A stretch of 64,000 bases of DNA from SCGC-AAA076-P13 sp964276145 (GTDB lineage: Bacteria > Pseudomonadota > Gammaproteobacteria > Magnimaribacterales > D2472), in contig CAXYDN010000007.1 of the NCBI GenBank assembly GCA_964276145.1, forward strand, positions 310,001 through 374,000, read 5' to 3'. The notes below the pieces were generated by a model that saw only the letters and a program-made list of their open reading frames with translations, was not told where the DNA came from and did not search any database. A program made the translations under genes and the position numbers. Below, one piece after another: positions 50,078 through 59,177 of the stretch. Position 1 is the stretch's first letter. Every line of letters begins with the position of its first letter.

Positions 50078-51528
50078 GTATTCAATTTAAAACCATAAAT
50101 GAGCTATCTCATATGCTCAAAAATAAAGATATATCAAACAAGGAATTAATAGAAGAAACATTTTCTTTAATAGATACTAATACCCATTTAAATGCATTTG
50201 TAACTTTAAATAAAGATGCTTCACTTCATAAAGCAGAAGAATTAGATAAAAATCCATCATCTCTAGCTCTAGCAGGCATTCCAATAGCGCAAAAAGATCT
50301 TTTTTGTACAAAAGATTTAAGAACTACATGCGGTTCAAATATGCTTTCAAGTTTTATACCTCCTTACTCAGCTACAGTAATTGAGAATTTAGAGAATGCT
50401 GGATGTATATCAGTCGGCAAAACAAATATGGACGAATTTGCAATGGGTTCTTCAAATGAAACAAGCTTTTATGGAAATGTCCAAAACCCTTGGGGAGATA
50501 AACTTGTGCCTGGAGGAAGTTCTGGAGGTTCTGCTGCTGTTGTTGCAGCTGGAATAGTCCCTGCGGCCTCAGGAACTGACACTGGCGGATCTATTAGGCA
50601 GCCAGCATCATTATGTGGAATAAGTGGTCTTAAGCCTACATATGGAAGAATATCTAGATGGGGAATGATTGCGTTTGCATCTAGTCTTGATCAAGCTGGG
50701 CCAATGGCAAGAACAGCTGAAGACTGTGCCCTGCTCTTAAATGAGATGTGTTCTCATGACCACAAAGATACAACATCGCTTGATGAGGCTATCCCAGACT
50801 TTACTAAAGATCTAAATTTGCCAATTAAAGGCTTAAAGATTGGTCTTGTTAAAGAGTTTGATTTATCGAAATTAGATAATGAAGTTGTAAAAGTTTTTGA
50901 GGAATCCAAAAAGCAATATGAGTCATTGGGTGCTGAATTTATAGATATTTCTTTACCTAATATATCTCTATCTGTTCCAACTTACTATGTTGTTGCACCT
51001 GCTGAATGTTCTTCTAACTTATCAAGGTTTGATGGAGTAAAGTTTGGGAAAAGATGTGACGATCCAAAAGATCTTGAAGAGTTATATATTAAAACTAGAT
51101 CAGAGGGTTTTGGAGATGAGGTTAAGCGAAGGATTTTAATTGGTTCCTACGTATTATCAGCTGGGTTTTATGATGCTTATTATAAAAAAGCTCAACAAGT
51201 AAGAAGACTTATTAAAAATGATTTCGACAGTGCTTTTAAGCAGGTTGATGTCATCATGTCTCCAACTACAAGAGGTGGGGCATTTGAAGAAGGATCAAAA
51301 GGTGATGATCCTATACAAATGTATTTAGAAGATTTATTTACAATACCAGCAAATTTAGCTGGCTTACCAGCCCTATCAATTCCAAATGGCATAGTTGATA
51401 ACAAACCTATAGGTTTGCAGTTAATTGGTAATTTCCTAGAGGAAAGTAAATTACTTCAAGTTGCTCATAATTTTCAAATTTCTACTGATTGGCATAAAAA
51501 AACACCGAATGGAGATGTTAAATCATGA
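50074..51528 (+). CDS. gatA: Asp/Glu-tRNA amidotransferase subunit GatA (amidase)
   Basis: A 484-residue amidase-signature protein. The Ser-cisSer-Lys triad lies in IAQKDLF (Lys), VPGGSSGGSAAVVAAG and SGTDTGGSIRQPASLCG. It hydrolyses glutamine and passes ammonia to GatB. It overlaps gatC and gatB by 4 bases each, so the three subunits are made in step. Confidence 0.98.
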   Translation: MSIQFKTINELSHMLKNKDISNKELIEETFSLIDTNTHLNAFVTLNKDASLHKAEELDKNPSSLALAGIPIAQKDLFCTKDLRTTCGSNMLSSFIPPYSATVIENLENAGCISVGKTNMDEFAMGSSNETSFYGNVQNPWGDKLVPGGSSGGSAAVVAAGIVPAASGTDTGGSIRQPASLCGISGLKPTYGRISRWGMIAFASSLDQAGPMARTAEDCALLLNEMCSHDHKDTTSLDEAIPDFTKDLNLPIKGLKIGLVKEFDLSKLDNEVVKVFEESKKQYESLGAEFIDISLPNISLSVPTYYVVAPAECSSNLSRFDGVKFGKRCDDPKDLEELYIKTRSEGFGDEVKRRILIGSYVLSAGFYDAYYKKAQQVRRLIKNDFDSAFKQVDVIMSPTTRGGAFEEGSKGDDPIQMYLEDLFTIPANLAGLPALSIPNGIVDNKPIGLQLIGNFLEESKLLQVAHNFQISTDWHKKTPNGDVKS

Positions 51529-52952
51529 GCTGGGAAACAGTAATAGGATTAGAAATACACGTTCAGCTTTCTACCGAATCTAAGCTCTTTTCAGGCGGTT
51601 CAACTGGTTTTGGTGCAGAGCCAAATACGCATGTTGATCTAATAGATTTAGGTCTACCAGGCGTTCTTCCTGTTGCAAATAGAGAAGCTTTTTACAAGGC
51701 AATTCGTTTTGGACTTGCTACAAATGCAGAGATCAATCAAACATCAACATTTGATAGAAAAAATTATTTTTATCCTGATCTTCCAAAGGGTTATCAAATA
51801 ACACAAATGGCTTTGCCTGTTGTTGGAAAAGGTTCAATAAAAATTGAAGTAGATGGTGAGGAAAAAATAGTTAATATTACAAGGGCTCATCTTGAAGAAG
51901 ATGCCGGTAAATCTATTCATGATTTATTTGATGGTGAAACAGGGGTTGATCTTAATAGAGCTGGCACACCTTTATTAGAGATTGTTTCTGAACCTGAAAT
52001 ATCTAATGCAAAAGAGGCAGTAGCCTACTTTAAAGCCATTCGACAAATAGTTACTTTCCTTGATATATGTGATGGAAATATGGCTCAAGGTTCTATGCGA
52101 TGTGATGTTAATGTTTCACTTAAAAAGTCAGATGAGGATAAGTTAGGCACAAGAGCAGAAATAAAAAATATAAATTCTTTTAAATTTATTGAAAAAGCCA
52201 TTAATTATGAAATTGAAAGGCAGGCTAGAATTCTAGAATCTGGAGAGACAGTAGTCCAAGAAACTCGTTTATATGACAGTATTAAAAACGAGACAAGATC
52301 TATGAGATCCAAAGAGGAAGCGAATGATTATCGATATTTCCCTTGTCCCGATCTTCTTCCAGTAGTTATTTCAGATGATGAGTTGGATGAAATTAAAAAC
52401 AATTTACCTGAATTGCCAGATGAAAAAGAAAGACGATTTATTGAAGAATCTAATTTAGATGTTTCTGAAGCTAAGATCATTGCATCATCAAAAACTATGG
52501 CAAATATGTTTGAAGAGGCTTGTGATAAAACGGATGACGCCAAACTTATTGCTAATTGGCTTGTTGGTGATATCAGTGCTCTTCTTAATAAAGATAATAT
52601 AGATTTAGAAGAATCAAAGTTAACATCTAGTAATTTTGCTGTATTAATAGAAAGAATTTCAGACAAAACAATATCTGGGAAGATTGCTAAATCAGTTTTA
52701 GAAGAAGTCTGGGAATCTGGTAGGAATGTAGATGAAATTATTGAAAACAAAGGCTTGGTTCAGATTCAAGATGAGTCATTACTTGAAGAAATTGCTTTAA
52801 AAATAATTGAAAATAACCCTTCCCAAGTTGAAGCCTATAAAAGTGGTAAAGATAAACTTTTTGGTTTTTTTGTTGGTCAAGTAATGAAAGAAACTCAGGG
52901 TAAAGCAAATCCCCAAAGTGTAAATGAGATTCTAAGAAAACTTTTAGGCTAG
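51525..52952 (+). CDS. gatB: Asp/Glu-tRNA amidotransferase subunit GatB
   Basis: A 475-residue GatB with the start WETVIGLEIHVQLSTESKLFSG, DRKNYFYPDLPKGYQITQ, HLEEDAGKSIHD, DLNRAGTPLLEIVSEPE and the helical YqeY-like tail. It phosphorylates and amidates mischarged Glu-tRNA-Gln (or Asp-tRNA-Asn). The matching tRNA-Gln gene is in this window. Whether a GlnRS also exists cannot be seen here. It converges on the MaoC-like gene with a 4-bp gap. Confidence 0.98.
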   Translation: MSWETVIGLEIHVQLSTESKLFSGGSTGFGAEPNTHVDLIDLGLPGVLPVANREAFYKAIRFGLATNAEINQTSTFDRKNYFYPDLPKGYQITQMALPVVGKGSIKIEVDGEEKIVNITRAHLEEDAGKSIHDLFDGETGVDLNRAGTPLLEIVSEPEISNAKEAVAYFKAIRQIVTFLDICDGNMAQGSMRCDVNVSLKKSDEDKLGTRAEIKNINSFKFIEKAINYEIERQARILESGETVVQETRLYDSIKNETRSMRSKEEANDYRYFPCPDLLPVVISDDELDEIKNNLPELPDEKERRFIEESNLDVSEAKIIASSKTMANMFEEACDKTDDAKLIANWLVGDISALLNKDNIDLEESKLTSSNFAVLIERISDKTISGKIAKSVLEEVWESGRNVDEIIENKGLVQIQDESLLEEIALKIIENNPSQVEAYKSGKDKLFGFFVGQVMKETQGKANPQSVNEILRKLLG

Positions 52953-52956
52953 CAAG

Positions 52957-53424
52957 CTATACTATAAACATACTAAGAGTTTCTGCAATATATGCTGGTT
53001 TCTCAACGCCTTTTATTTCCATAGTAACTTTAGTTTTAGATAAAAATTGTCCAGGATTTTTTTCAGTAATATCCAAGCATTCCATTCTAATCCTCACTTC
53101 AGAATTAACTGGAACAGGACTTAGGAATCTTACTTTATCTAAACCATAGTTTAATCCCATCTTCATTCCATCAATTACTAAACCCATCCCCTGAGAGAAA
53201 GGAATTCCAGCACAAAGAGATAGAGAAAGGAAACCATGAGCAATAGTTGAACCAAATATGGGCTCTGCCTGCTCTGGATCAACATGAATAAATTGATTAT
53301 CAAGTGTTGCTTCAGCAAACTTATTTATTTGTTCCTGATCAATTTTTATCCAGTCTGAAAGACCAACTTCCGTTCCAATAACTGATTCTATTTCTGATGG
53401 TTTGATAATTTTAAGCATCTTCAT
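52957..53424 (-). CDS. MaoC-like hot-dog dehydratase
   Basis: A 155-residue single hot-dog protein. DWIKIDQEQINKFAEATLDNQFIHVDPEQA carries the Asp/His pair of (R)-specific enoyl-CoA hydratases (xxNxxHxD pattern, here DNQFIHVD), with GSTIAHGFLSLSL following. It would hydrate or dehydrate an acyl-CoA intermediate; the substrate is not known. Two ATGs (53424, 53418) are possible. It overlaps the acyl-CoA ligase by 14 bases, so the two probably act on the same fatty or organic acid. Confidence 0.88.
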   Translation of the reverse strand: MKMLKIIKPSEIESVIGTEVGLSDWIKIDQEQINKFAEATLDNQFIHVDPEQAEPIFGSTIAHGFLSLSLCAGIPFSQGMGLVIDGMKMGLNYGLDKVRFLSPVPVNSEVRIRMECLDITEKNPGQFLSKTKVTMEIKGVEKPAYIAETLSMFIV

Positions 53425-55036
53425 TCTCCATATAGTAATTATTATATTCTTCTCTTAATTCAAATTTCTGTAGTTTTCCAGTTGCGCCATGGGGAAGTTC
53501 TTGTAAAAATATTATTTCATCTGGAAGCCACCATTTTGCTACTTTAGACGCCAAGAAATCTAAGATACTTTGTTTATCTACAGGCTCCCCATTATTACTA
53601 ACGATGAAAAGCATTGGTCTTTCATCCCATTTAGGATGAGGTATCCCAACAACACACGCTTCAGCAACCTCAGGATGACCGACAGCAGCATTTTCTAAAT
53701 CAATAGAACTTATCCATTCTCCACCAGACTTAATAACATCTTTAGCTCTATCTTTAATTGTCATATAACCGTCTTGATCTAAGACTGAAATGTCACCTGT
53801 ATCAAACCAGCCATCTTTATCTACAGCATCTTTTTCGGCTTTAAAATACTTTTGAAGAACCCATGGACCTCTTACCATTAAATGTCCTTGCGACTCTCCA
53901 TCTTTAGGTAGTTCTTTTCCTGAGTCATCAACAACTTTAAGTTCAATCCCATACATTGGCCTACCCTGTTTTAGCTGAACAGCATACCTATCTTCTTTGC
54001 TCATTTTTTCCATTTCAGGTGTCATGAAATTAGATGTTCCAAGGGGACTCATTTCAGTCATTCCCCAGCCCTGTATTACATTCACGTCATGAACTTCATC
54101 AAATTCTTTTAATATTGCTAGTGATAATGCTGAACCACCTATCACAGTATTTCTTACAGTTTTTAAGATTTTATTATTATCTCTGCAGTAGGCTAATAGC
54201 CCCATCCAAATAGTTGGCACACCAAATGCCAAAGTAACATCCTCTCTTTCAATTAAATCATAGAGAGGTTCTCCTTCCATTTGCATTCCAGGCATTACTA
54301 TTTTTAAACCAAACATTGGAGCAAAATAAGGAATTCCCCAAGCTAAAACATGGAATAAAGGAACAACCATTAATATAGCCTCATCAGGACTAATTGTTAG
54401 TCCAGTTAGCGCAGCTTGAGAATGAAGTATATTTGATTTATGAGAATATAAAACACCCTTAGGGTTTCCTGTAGTTCCCGATGTATAGCATAGGCCACAT
54501 GCAGCATCGTCTTCCATTGCAGGCCACTCATAATCTTCATCACCAGATTCTATATACTCCTCATAAGATATTGCATTTTTCAAGCCAGTTTCTGGCATCT
54601 CTGATTGATCACAAAGAATAATATATTTTTCAACACAACTAAGTTGATCTTTTAAAGCCTCCATCATAGGAACAAAAGGGGCCTCTACAAAAATGATTTT
54701 ATCTTCTGCATGATTAATAATATAGACAGCTTGCTCAGGGTGAAGTCTAAAATTTAAAGTATGACAAATTGCACCCATTCCTGATATACCGTAATACATT
54801 TCTAAATGACGATAAGTATTTAATGCTAGAGTTGCTAGAACATCTCCTTTTTTGTATCCATCTTTTTCTAATGCTGATGCAAGTTTTCTTGACCTAATGC
54901 ATACTTCATCATAATTTGTTCTATGTACTTCACCAGATACCATTCTGCTGATAACTTCTTGTTTTGGATAAATGTTTCTTGCATGTTCAATAATGCTAGC
55001 CACGTTTGGAGTCCAATTTTGCATGTCACCGATCAT
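53411..55036 (-). CDS. Medium/long-chain fatty acyl-CoA ligase (AMP-forming, AlkK-like)
   Basis: A 541-residue ANL-superfamily enzyme. The AMP-binding P-loop is LCYTSGTTGNPKGVLYSHKS (about 182-201); GWGMTEMSPLGT, DGWFDTGDISVLDQDGYMTIKDRAKDVIKSGGEWIS and the C-terminal Lys in LPHGATGKLQKFELRE are all in order. It activates fatty acids to acyl-CoA; chain length cannot be read from sequence. Start 55036 has a good AGGGG Shine-Dalgarno; a second ATG four codons later is possible. It is coupled to the MaoC-like gene. Confidence 0.93.
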   Translation of the reverse strand: MIGDMQNWTPNVASIIEHARNIYPKQEVISRMVSGEVHRTNYDEVCIRSRKLASALEKDGYKKGDVLATLALNTYRHLEMYYGISGMGAICHTLNFRLHPEQAVYIINHAEDKIIFVEAPFVPMMEALKDQLSCVEKYIILCDQSEMPETGLKNAISYEEYIESGDEDYEWPAMEDDAACGLCYTSGTTGNPKGVLYSHKSNILHSQAALTGLTISPDEAILMVVPLFHVLAWGIPYFAPMFGLKIVMPGMQMEGEPLYDLIEREDVTLAFGVPTIWMGLLAYCRDNNKILKTVRNTVIGGSALSLAILKEFDEVHDVNVIQGWGMTEMSPLGTSNFMTPEMEKMSKEDRYAVQLKQGRPMYGIELKVVDDSGKELPKDGESQGHLMVRGPWVLQKYFKAEKDAVDKDGWFDTGDISVLDQDGYMTIKDRAKDVIKSGGEWISSIDLENAAVGHPEVAEACVVGIPHPKWDERPMLFIVSNNGEPVDKQSILDFLASKVAKWWLPDEIIFLQELPHGATGKLQKFELREEYNNYYMENEDA

Positions 55037-55084
55037 ATAATTTCCCCTCTATAATAGTTGCTATAAATTATATAAGAAGGAACA

Positions 55085-55096
55085 ATGAATTGTTAA
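55085..55096 (+). other. Three-codon upstream ORF (Met-Asn-Cys-stop) before the nitroreductase
   Basis: A good Shine-Dalgarno (AAGGA, 55077-55081) stands before an ATG that reads M-N-C and stops at TAA. It is in frame with the nitroreductase ATG 30 bases on, which itself has no Shine-Dalgarno. It may be a leader peptide, a re-initiation site or the relic of an older longer N-terminus. Confidence 0.4.
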
Positions 55097-55114
55097 AAAA
55101 AATATAAACTAATT

Positions 55115-55780
55115 ATGACCCTTAAAGAATTAATAAAATCTAGATATTCCGTAAGAAGCTTTACCGATGAAATGGTAGGTATAGAAAAGATTAAAGAGAT
55201 ACTAGATATTGCAAATTCTGCTCCTTCGGGAGGAAATATTCAGCCTTGGAAAGTTTATGTTGTTACTGGCAATTCAAAAAATAAGCTTACAAGCAAAGCA
55301 CTCCATAATTTTGATAATGGTGTTCAAGAAGAAATAGCTTACGAAATTTATCCAAAGCCATTAGAAGATGAGTATAAAAGAAGAAGATCTCAATGTGCTG
55401 CAGATATGTATAACGCCCTTTCCATTGAGAAAGATGATATTGAATCAAGATTAAAACAAGTAAGAGAGAATTTTAGATTTTTTGGTGCCCCAGTTGGAAT
55501 GATAATAACAATTGATAAATCATTTGCACAAAATGGATGGGGTCATGTTGGAATGTATCTTCAAAACTTATGCTTGGTAGCCATTGATAATGGATTGGGG
55601 GCATGTCTTCAAGAGTCTTGGTCAATTTATCCACAAACAGTAAAAGAGGTAATTGGTCATGATGATAATGAAGTTATATGGTGTGGTGTTGCTTTGGGCT
55701 ATCCAAATAAAGATGATCCAATCAATCAATACAGAACTTCAAGAGAAAATATTGATAAATTCGTTTCTTTTCTTGATTAG
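55115..55780 (+). CDS. Nitroreductase-family flavoprotein
   Basis: A 221-residue FMN-dependent nitroreductase-fold protein. The FMN phosphate site is in KSRYSVRSFTDE, the second FMN contact in ANSAPSGGNIQPWKVYVVTG, and the C-terminal WCGVALGYPNKDDPIN is typical. It reduces nitro groups, quinones or other electrophiles with NAD(P)H; the true substrate is unknown. It starts at the first ATG after the three-codon upstream ORF. selO follows by 17 bp and may be cotranscribed. Confidence 0.9.
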   Translation: MTLKELIKSRYSVRSFTDEMVGIEKIKEILDIANSAPSGGNIQPWKVYVVTGNSKNKLTSKALHNFDNGVQEEIAYEIYPKPLEDEYKRRRSQCAADMYNALSIEKDDIESRLKQVRENFRFFGAPVGMIITIDKSFAQNGWGHVGMYLQNLCLVAIDNGLGACLQESWSIYPQTVKEVIGHDDNEVIWCGVALGYPNKDDPINQYRTSRENIDKFVSFLD

Positions 55781-55797
55781 TCTATTGGATATTTAGA

Positions 55798-57258
55798 TTG
55801 GAATTAAAAAATACCTTCCTAGAAAAAATGCATTCTATGTATAAAGAATGCAATCCAACGCCTGCACTTTCTCCAAAAATGCTTCTGTTTAATGAGGATC
55901 TTGCAAAAGAGATAAATCTTCATTACTTAATTGAAAATTCTAATGAACGCCTTGATATTTTATCTGGAAATAAACTTATTAAAGACTCTAAACCAATAGC
56001 TTTTGCATATTCTGGTCATCAATTTGGGCATTTTAATCCAAATCTAGGTGATGGTAGAGCGCTTCTTTTAGGAGAGATATTAGATCAACAAGGCAAATTA
56101 AAAGATATTCAGTTAAAGGGTTCTGGACGTACTCCTTTTTCTAGAAGGGGTGATGGCAAATCTGCTTTAGGCCCGGTTTTAAGAGAATACTTGATAAGTG
56201 AAAGTATGCATATTCTTGGTATACCAACCACTCGTTCATTGGCGGCAATCAATACAGGTGAAAAGGTTCATCGAGATGAGGAAACTTATGGCGGAATAAT
56301 GACAAGGGTGGCTTCAAGTCACATTAGGATTGGTAGTTTTGAATATGCCTACAAAAATAAAGATATATCAGTAGTTAAAGATTTAGCAGATTATTCAATT
56401 TCAAGACATTATCCCGATACAGCTAGTTTAGATAATCCCTATTTAGCTTTTTTTGCTGCTGTTTGTAACGAGCAAGCTTCTTTAGTTGCTAGTTGGATGA
56501 CAGTGGGATTTATACATGGAGTTATGAACACAGATAATATGGCTATATCTGGAGAAACAATTGATTATGGTCCATGTGCTTTTATGGATGCCTATGACCC
56601 AGCAACAGTATTTAGCTCAATTGATGTAAATGGCAGATATGCCTATGGGAATCAGCCTGCAATATTAACTTGGAATTTAACAAGATTAGCAGAAACACTG
56701 ATACCTTTGGTTAATAAAGATAAGGATGAGTCCATCAAACTGCTTACTGAAGTTCTTCAATTAATTAAACCTGTTTATACAAACTATTGGTTATCTTTAA
56801 TGAGATCTAAGATAGGCCTGTCTAAAGAAGAACAAAATGATATTGAGCTAATTACAAACTTACTTGAAATCATGGAGGAGGAAAAGGCTGATTTTACCAA
56901 TAGCTTCAGATTGTTATCCAAGGCTTTAATTGGAGACACTCAATCAATTAGAAATCTATTTAATAATTCAAGAAGATTTGATGGTTGGATGATGGTTTGG
57001 CAAGAAAGAATTTCCCAAGAGGGCATTGCTGAAGAAAAAATTGCATCTTCAATGGACAAAGTAAACCCAATGTATATTCCTAGAAATCACAAAGTTGAGG
57101 AAGCCCTGGAAGCATCTGTATTTAATAATGACATGAAGCCTTTTAATAAGTTATATTCGGTATTACAAAATCCATATCACGAAATTGTTGGACTTGAATC
57201 ATTTGCAGAGCCAGCTCCTGAATCTAATATTCCCTACAGAACGTTCTGTGGTACATAA
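55798..57258 (+). CDS. selO: SelO (YdiU) pseudokinase, protein AMPylase
   Basis: A 486-residue SelO from a TTG at 55798; the next ATG (55828) is ten codons in and could also be used. The kinase-like core has FAYSGHQFGHFNPNLGDGRALLLGE, LKGSGRTPFSRRGDGKSAL, GIPTTRSLAAI and HGVMNTDNMAISGETIDYGPCAFMD. The C-terminus ends PYRTFCGT, with Cys at the place of the selenocysteine found in some homologues. SelO binds ATP upside-down and adds AMP to proteins, with a redox role in bacteria and mitochondria. It converges on prmC with an 8-bp gap. Confidence 0.95.
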   Translation: MELKNTFLEKMHSMYKECNPTPALSPKMLLFNEDLAKEINLHYLIENSNERLDILSGNKLIKDSKPIAFAYSGHQFGHFNPNLGDGRALLLGEILDQQGKLKDIQLKGSGRTPFSRRGDGKSALGPVLREYLISESMHILGIPTTRSLAAINTGEKVHRDEETYGGIMTRVASSHIRIGSFEYAYKNKDISVVKDLADYSISRHYPDTASLDNPYLAFFAAVCNEQASLVASWMTVGFIHGVMNTDNMAISGETIDYGPCAFMDAYDPATVFSSIDVNGRYAYGNQPAILTWNLTRLAETLIPLVNKDKDESIKLLTEVLQLIKPVYTNYWLSLMRSKIGLSKEEQNDIELITNLLEIMEEEKADFTNSFRLLSKALIGDTQSIRNLFNNSRRFDGWMMVWQERISQEGIAEEKIASSMDKVNPMYIPRNHKVEEALEASVFNNDMKPFNKLYSVLQNPYHEIVGLESFAEPAPESNIPYRTFCGT

Positions 57259-57266
57259 AATATTAT

Positions 57267-58091
57267 TTATTTCTTACCTAGTGTGATTCTTGGTTGAGAC
57301 TGATAATCATTAATTAACACAATATTTTTGAAGCCGTAATTGATCATTATGTTTCTGACTTCATTTGCTTGACTGTTGCCATGTTCAAAAGCTAACAAAC
57401 CATCTTTTTTTAAGACTTTTATAGCTTGCGAAGATATAAGATCAAAATCTCTGAGGCCATTTTGTTCAGCAACTAAAGCTGAAATTGGCTCATGCTTAAG
57501 CTCCTCAAGATGAGGATCAAAAGGTGCCACATATGGAGGATTACTTACAATAATATCAAACATGTTTTCTTTTAAAGAATTTAGCCATATAGAATTAATT
57601 AAATAAAAATTACTTAGATTAAATTTTTGTTTGTTAATCTTTGCGACCTGAAGAGCAGCTAATGAATAATCAACGCCATAAATAAGAGTTTCAGGATTTA
57701 ATTTTGCAAGAGAGGCGCCTATACATCCTGAACCAACTCCGGCATCTAAAATCTTCACTCCAGGGCTAAGATTCAAATTATTAATATGATCTACAAGTAT
57801 TTCTGTTTCGGGTCTAGGAATAAGCACTCTCTCGTCAACAAAAAAATCATTTTGATAAAAAGAAGATTTCTGCAAAATATAATCCAAAGGAATTCCATTT
57901 TTTTTCTTTTCAAAAAAATCATTTATTGAATTCTCTTCTTCCTTTGAGAATTTATGATTATCAACAAATAAAGATAGGTCATTTAGATCAAGTTTTTCTT
58001 TAATATAGAAGATTAGCTCTTTACCAATATGACTCTCATCAGGCCAGATTTCTTTAATTTTTTTATTGTAATAATTGAGATCTTTTATCAA
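57267..58091 (-). CDS. prmC: Release factor glutamine methyltransferase PrmC
   Basis: A 274-residue PrmC. DERVLIPRPETEILVDHI, SAM motif ILDAGVGSGCIGASLAKL (about 115-132) and the active-site IIVSNPPYVAP are diagnostic. It methylates the Gln of the GGQ motif in RF1 and RF2. It starts right after the prfA stop, so enzyme and substrate are translated together, as is usual in hemA-prfA-prmC. Confidence 0.97.
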   Translation of the reverse strand: MIKDLNYYNKKIKEIWPDESHIGKELIFYIKEKLDLNDLSLFVDNHKFSKEEENSINDFFEKKKNGIPLDYILQKSSFYQNDFFVDERVLIPRPETEILVDHINNLNLSPGVKILDAGVGSGCIGASLAKLNPETLIYGVDYSLAALQVAKINKQKFNLSNFYLINSIWLNSLKENMFDIIVSNPPYVAPFDPHLEELKHEPISALVAEQNGLRDFDLISSQAIKVLKKDGLLAFEHGNSQANEVRNIMINYGFKNIVLINDYQSQPRITLGKK

Positions 58092-59177
58092 TTATTCAGA
58101 TTCTAGTTGAGATAGCATAGCTAGTTGATTTTCAGCCAATAAGGCATCGCATATAGTTTTTATGTCACCATCCATAATTTGATCTAAATTATGCTGAGTT
58201 AATTTAATTCTATGGTCTGTCATTCTTCCTTGCGGAAAATTATAGGTTCTAATTTTCTCACTTCTGTCCCCTGTTCCAACTAAAATTTTTCTTTCACTTG
58301 CAATACTTTCTTGCTGACTTTCAATTTCTTGTTGTTTTAATTTTGAAGCAAGCAGCGATAAAGCCTTTTCTTTATTTTTATGTTGAGATCTTCCATCCTG
58401 ACATTCAACAACAAGCCCAGATGGTATATGAGTTAGCCTTACTGCTGAATCAGTTTTATTGACATGCTGGCCACCTGCGCCAGATGCTCTAAAGGTATCC
58501 ACCCTTAAATCGTTTTTATCAATTGCAATATCCTGAACCTCTTCAACCTCAGGTAATATTGCTACGGTGCAAGTTGAGGTATGAATCCTGCCCTGAGATT
58601 CAGTTTCTGGCACTCTTTGTACCCTATGAACACCAGATTCAAACTTTAAGACTTTAAAGACACTCTTGCCATTTAATTGAGCTACAACCTCTCTGATACC
58701 ACCTTGCTCTGCTTGCTTAATATCAATGACGTCTACACTCCAACCTTCTCTTTCTGCTAATCTTGAATACATTCTATAAAGATCGCCTGCAAAAATACCA
58801 GCTTCATCTCCGCCCGCACCTGCTCTTATTTCAAGAAATGCCGAACCGTCGTCCGCTGAATCTTTGGGTAATAGCATCAACTTTAATTCTTGTTCTAGTT
58901 TTTCTGGCTTTCCAGATGATTCTTTTAATTCATCTTCTGCCAAACTTTTTAAATCTTCGTCGCCAGATTCAAGAATTTCATTAGCATCATCAATGGCCTC
59001 TAATACACCATTATATTCTTGGTATTTTTCTACAATTGGCTTTAGGTCTGCAAATTCTTTATTCAACAGAGTATAGTTGTCCATGTCTTTGATAGTTTCT
59101 GAGTCAATGAGAAGCGCTTCTATTTCAGAAAGTCTTTCTTTGAGCTTTTCTAGTTTTGCTAGCATTGAGTCATGCAT
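58092..59177 (-). CDS. prfA: Peptide chain release factor 1
   Basis: RF1 with the PETESQGRIHTSTCTVAI segment (PxT-like codon recognition region) and the catalytic GGQ in RASGAGGQHVNKTDSAVRLTH. It reads UAA and UAG. I start at the ATG 59177 (MHDSMLAKLEKL, 361 residues), which overlaps the hemA stop by 8 bases; ATGs at 59207 and 59165 are alternatives. E. coli RF1 is 360 residues, which supports this choice. It lies between hemA and prmC. Confidence 0.96.
   Translation of the reverse strand: MHDSMLAKLEKLKERLSEIEALLIDSETIKDMDNYTLLNKEFADLKPIVEKYQEYNGVLEAIDDANEILESGDEDLKSLAEDELKESSGKPEKLEQELKLMLLPKDSADDGSAFLEIRAGAGGDEAGIFAGDLYRMYSRLAEREGWSVDVIDIKQAEQGGIREVVAQLNGKSVFKVLKFESGVHRVQRVPETESQGRIHTSTCTVAILPEVEEVQDIAIDKNDLRVDTFRASGAGGQHVNKTDSAVRLTHIPSGLVVECQDGRSQHKNKEKALSLLASKLKQQEIESQQESIASERKILVGTGDRSEKIRTYNFPQGRMTDHRIKLTQHNLDQIMDGDIKTICDALLAENQLAMLSQLESE

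Noticed and set aside
55627..55635. Perfect DnaA box TTATCCACA
   Set aside because: It is single, lies inside the nitroreductase coding sequence and has no cluster of further boxes, AT-rich unwinding region or origin-linked gene nearby. Chance is sufficient.
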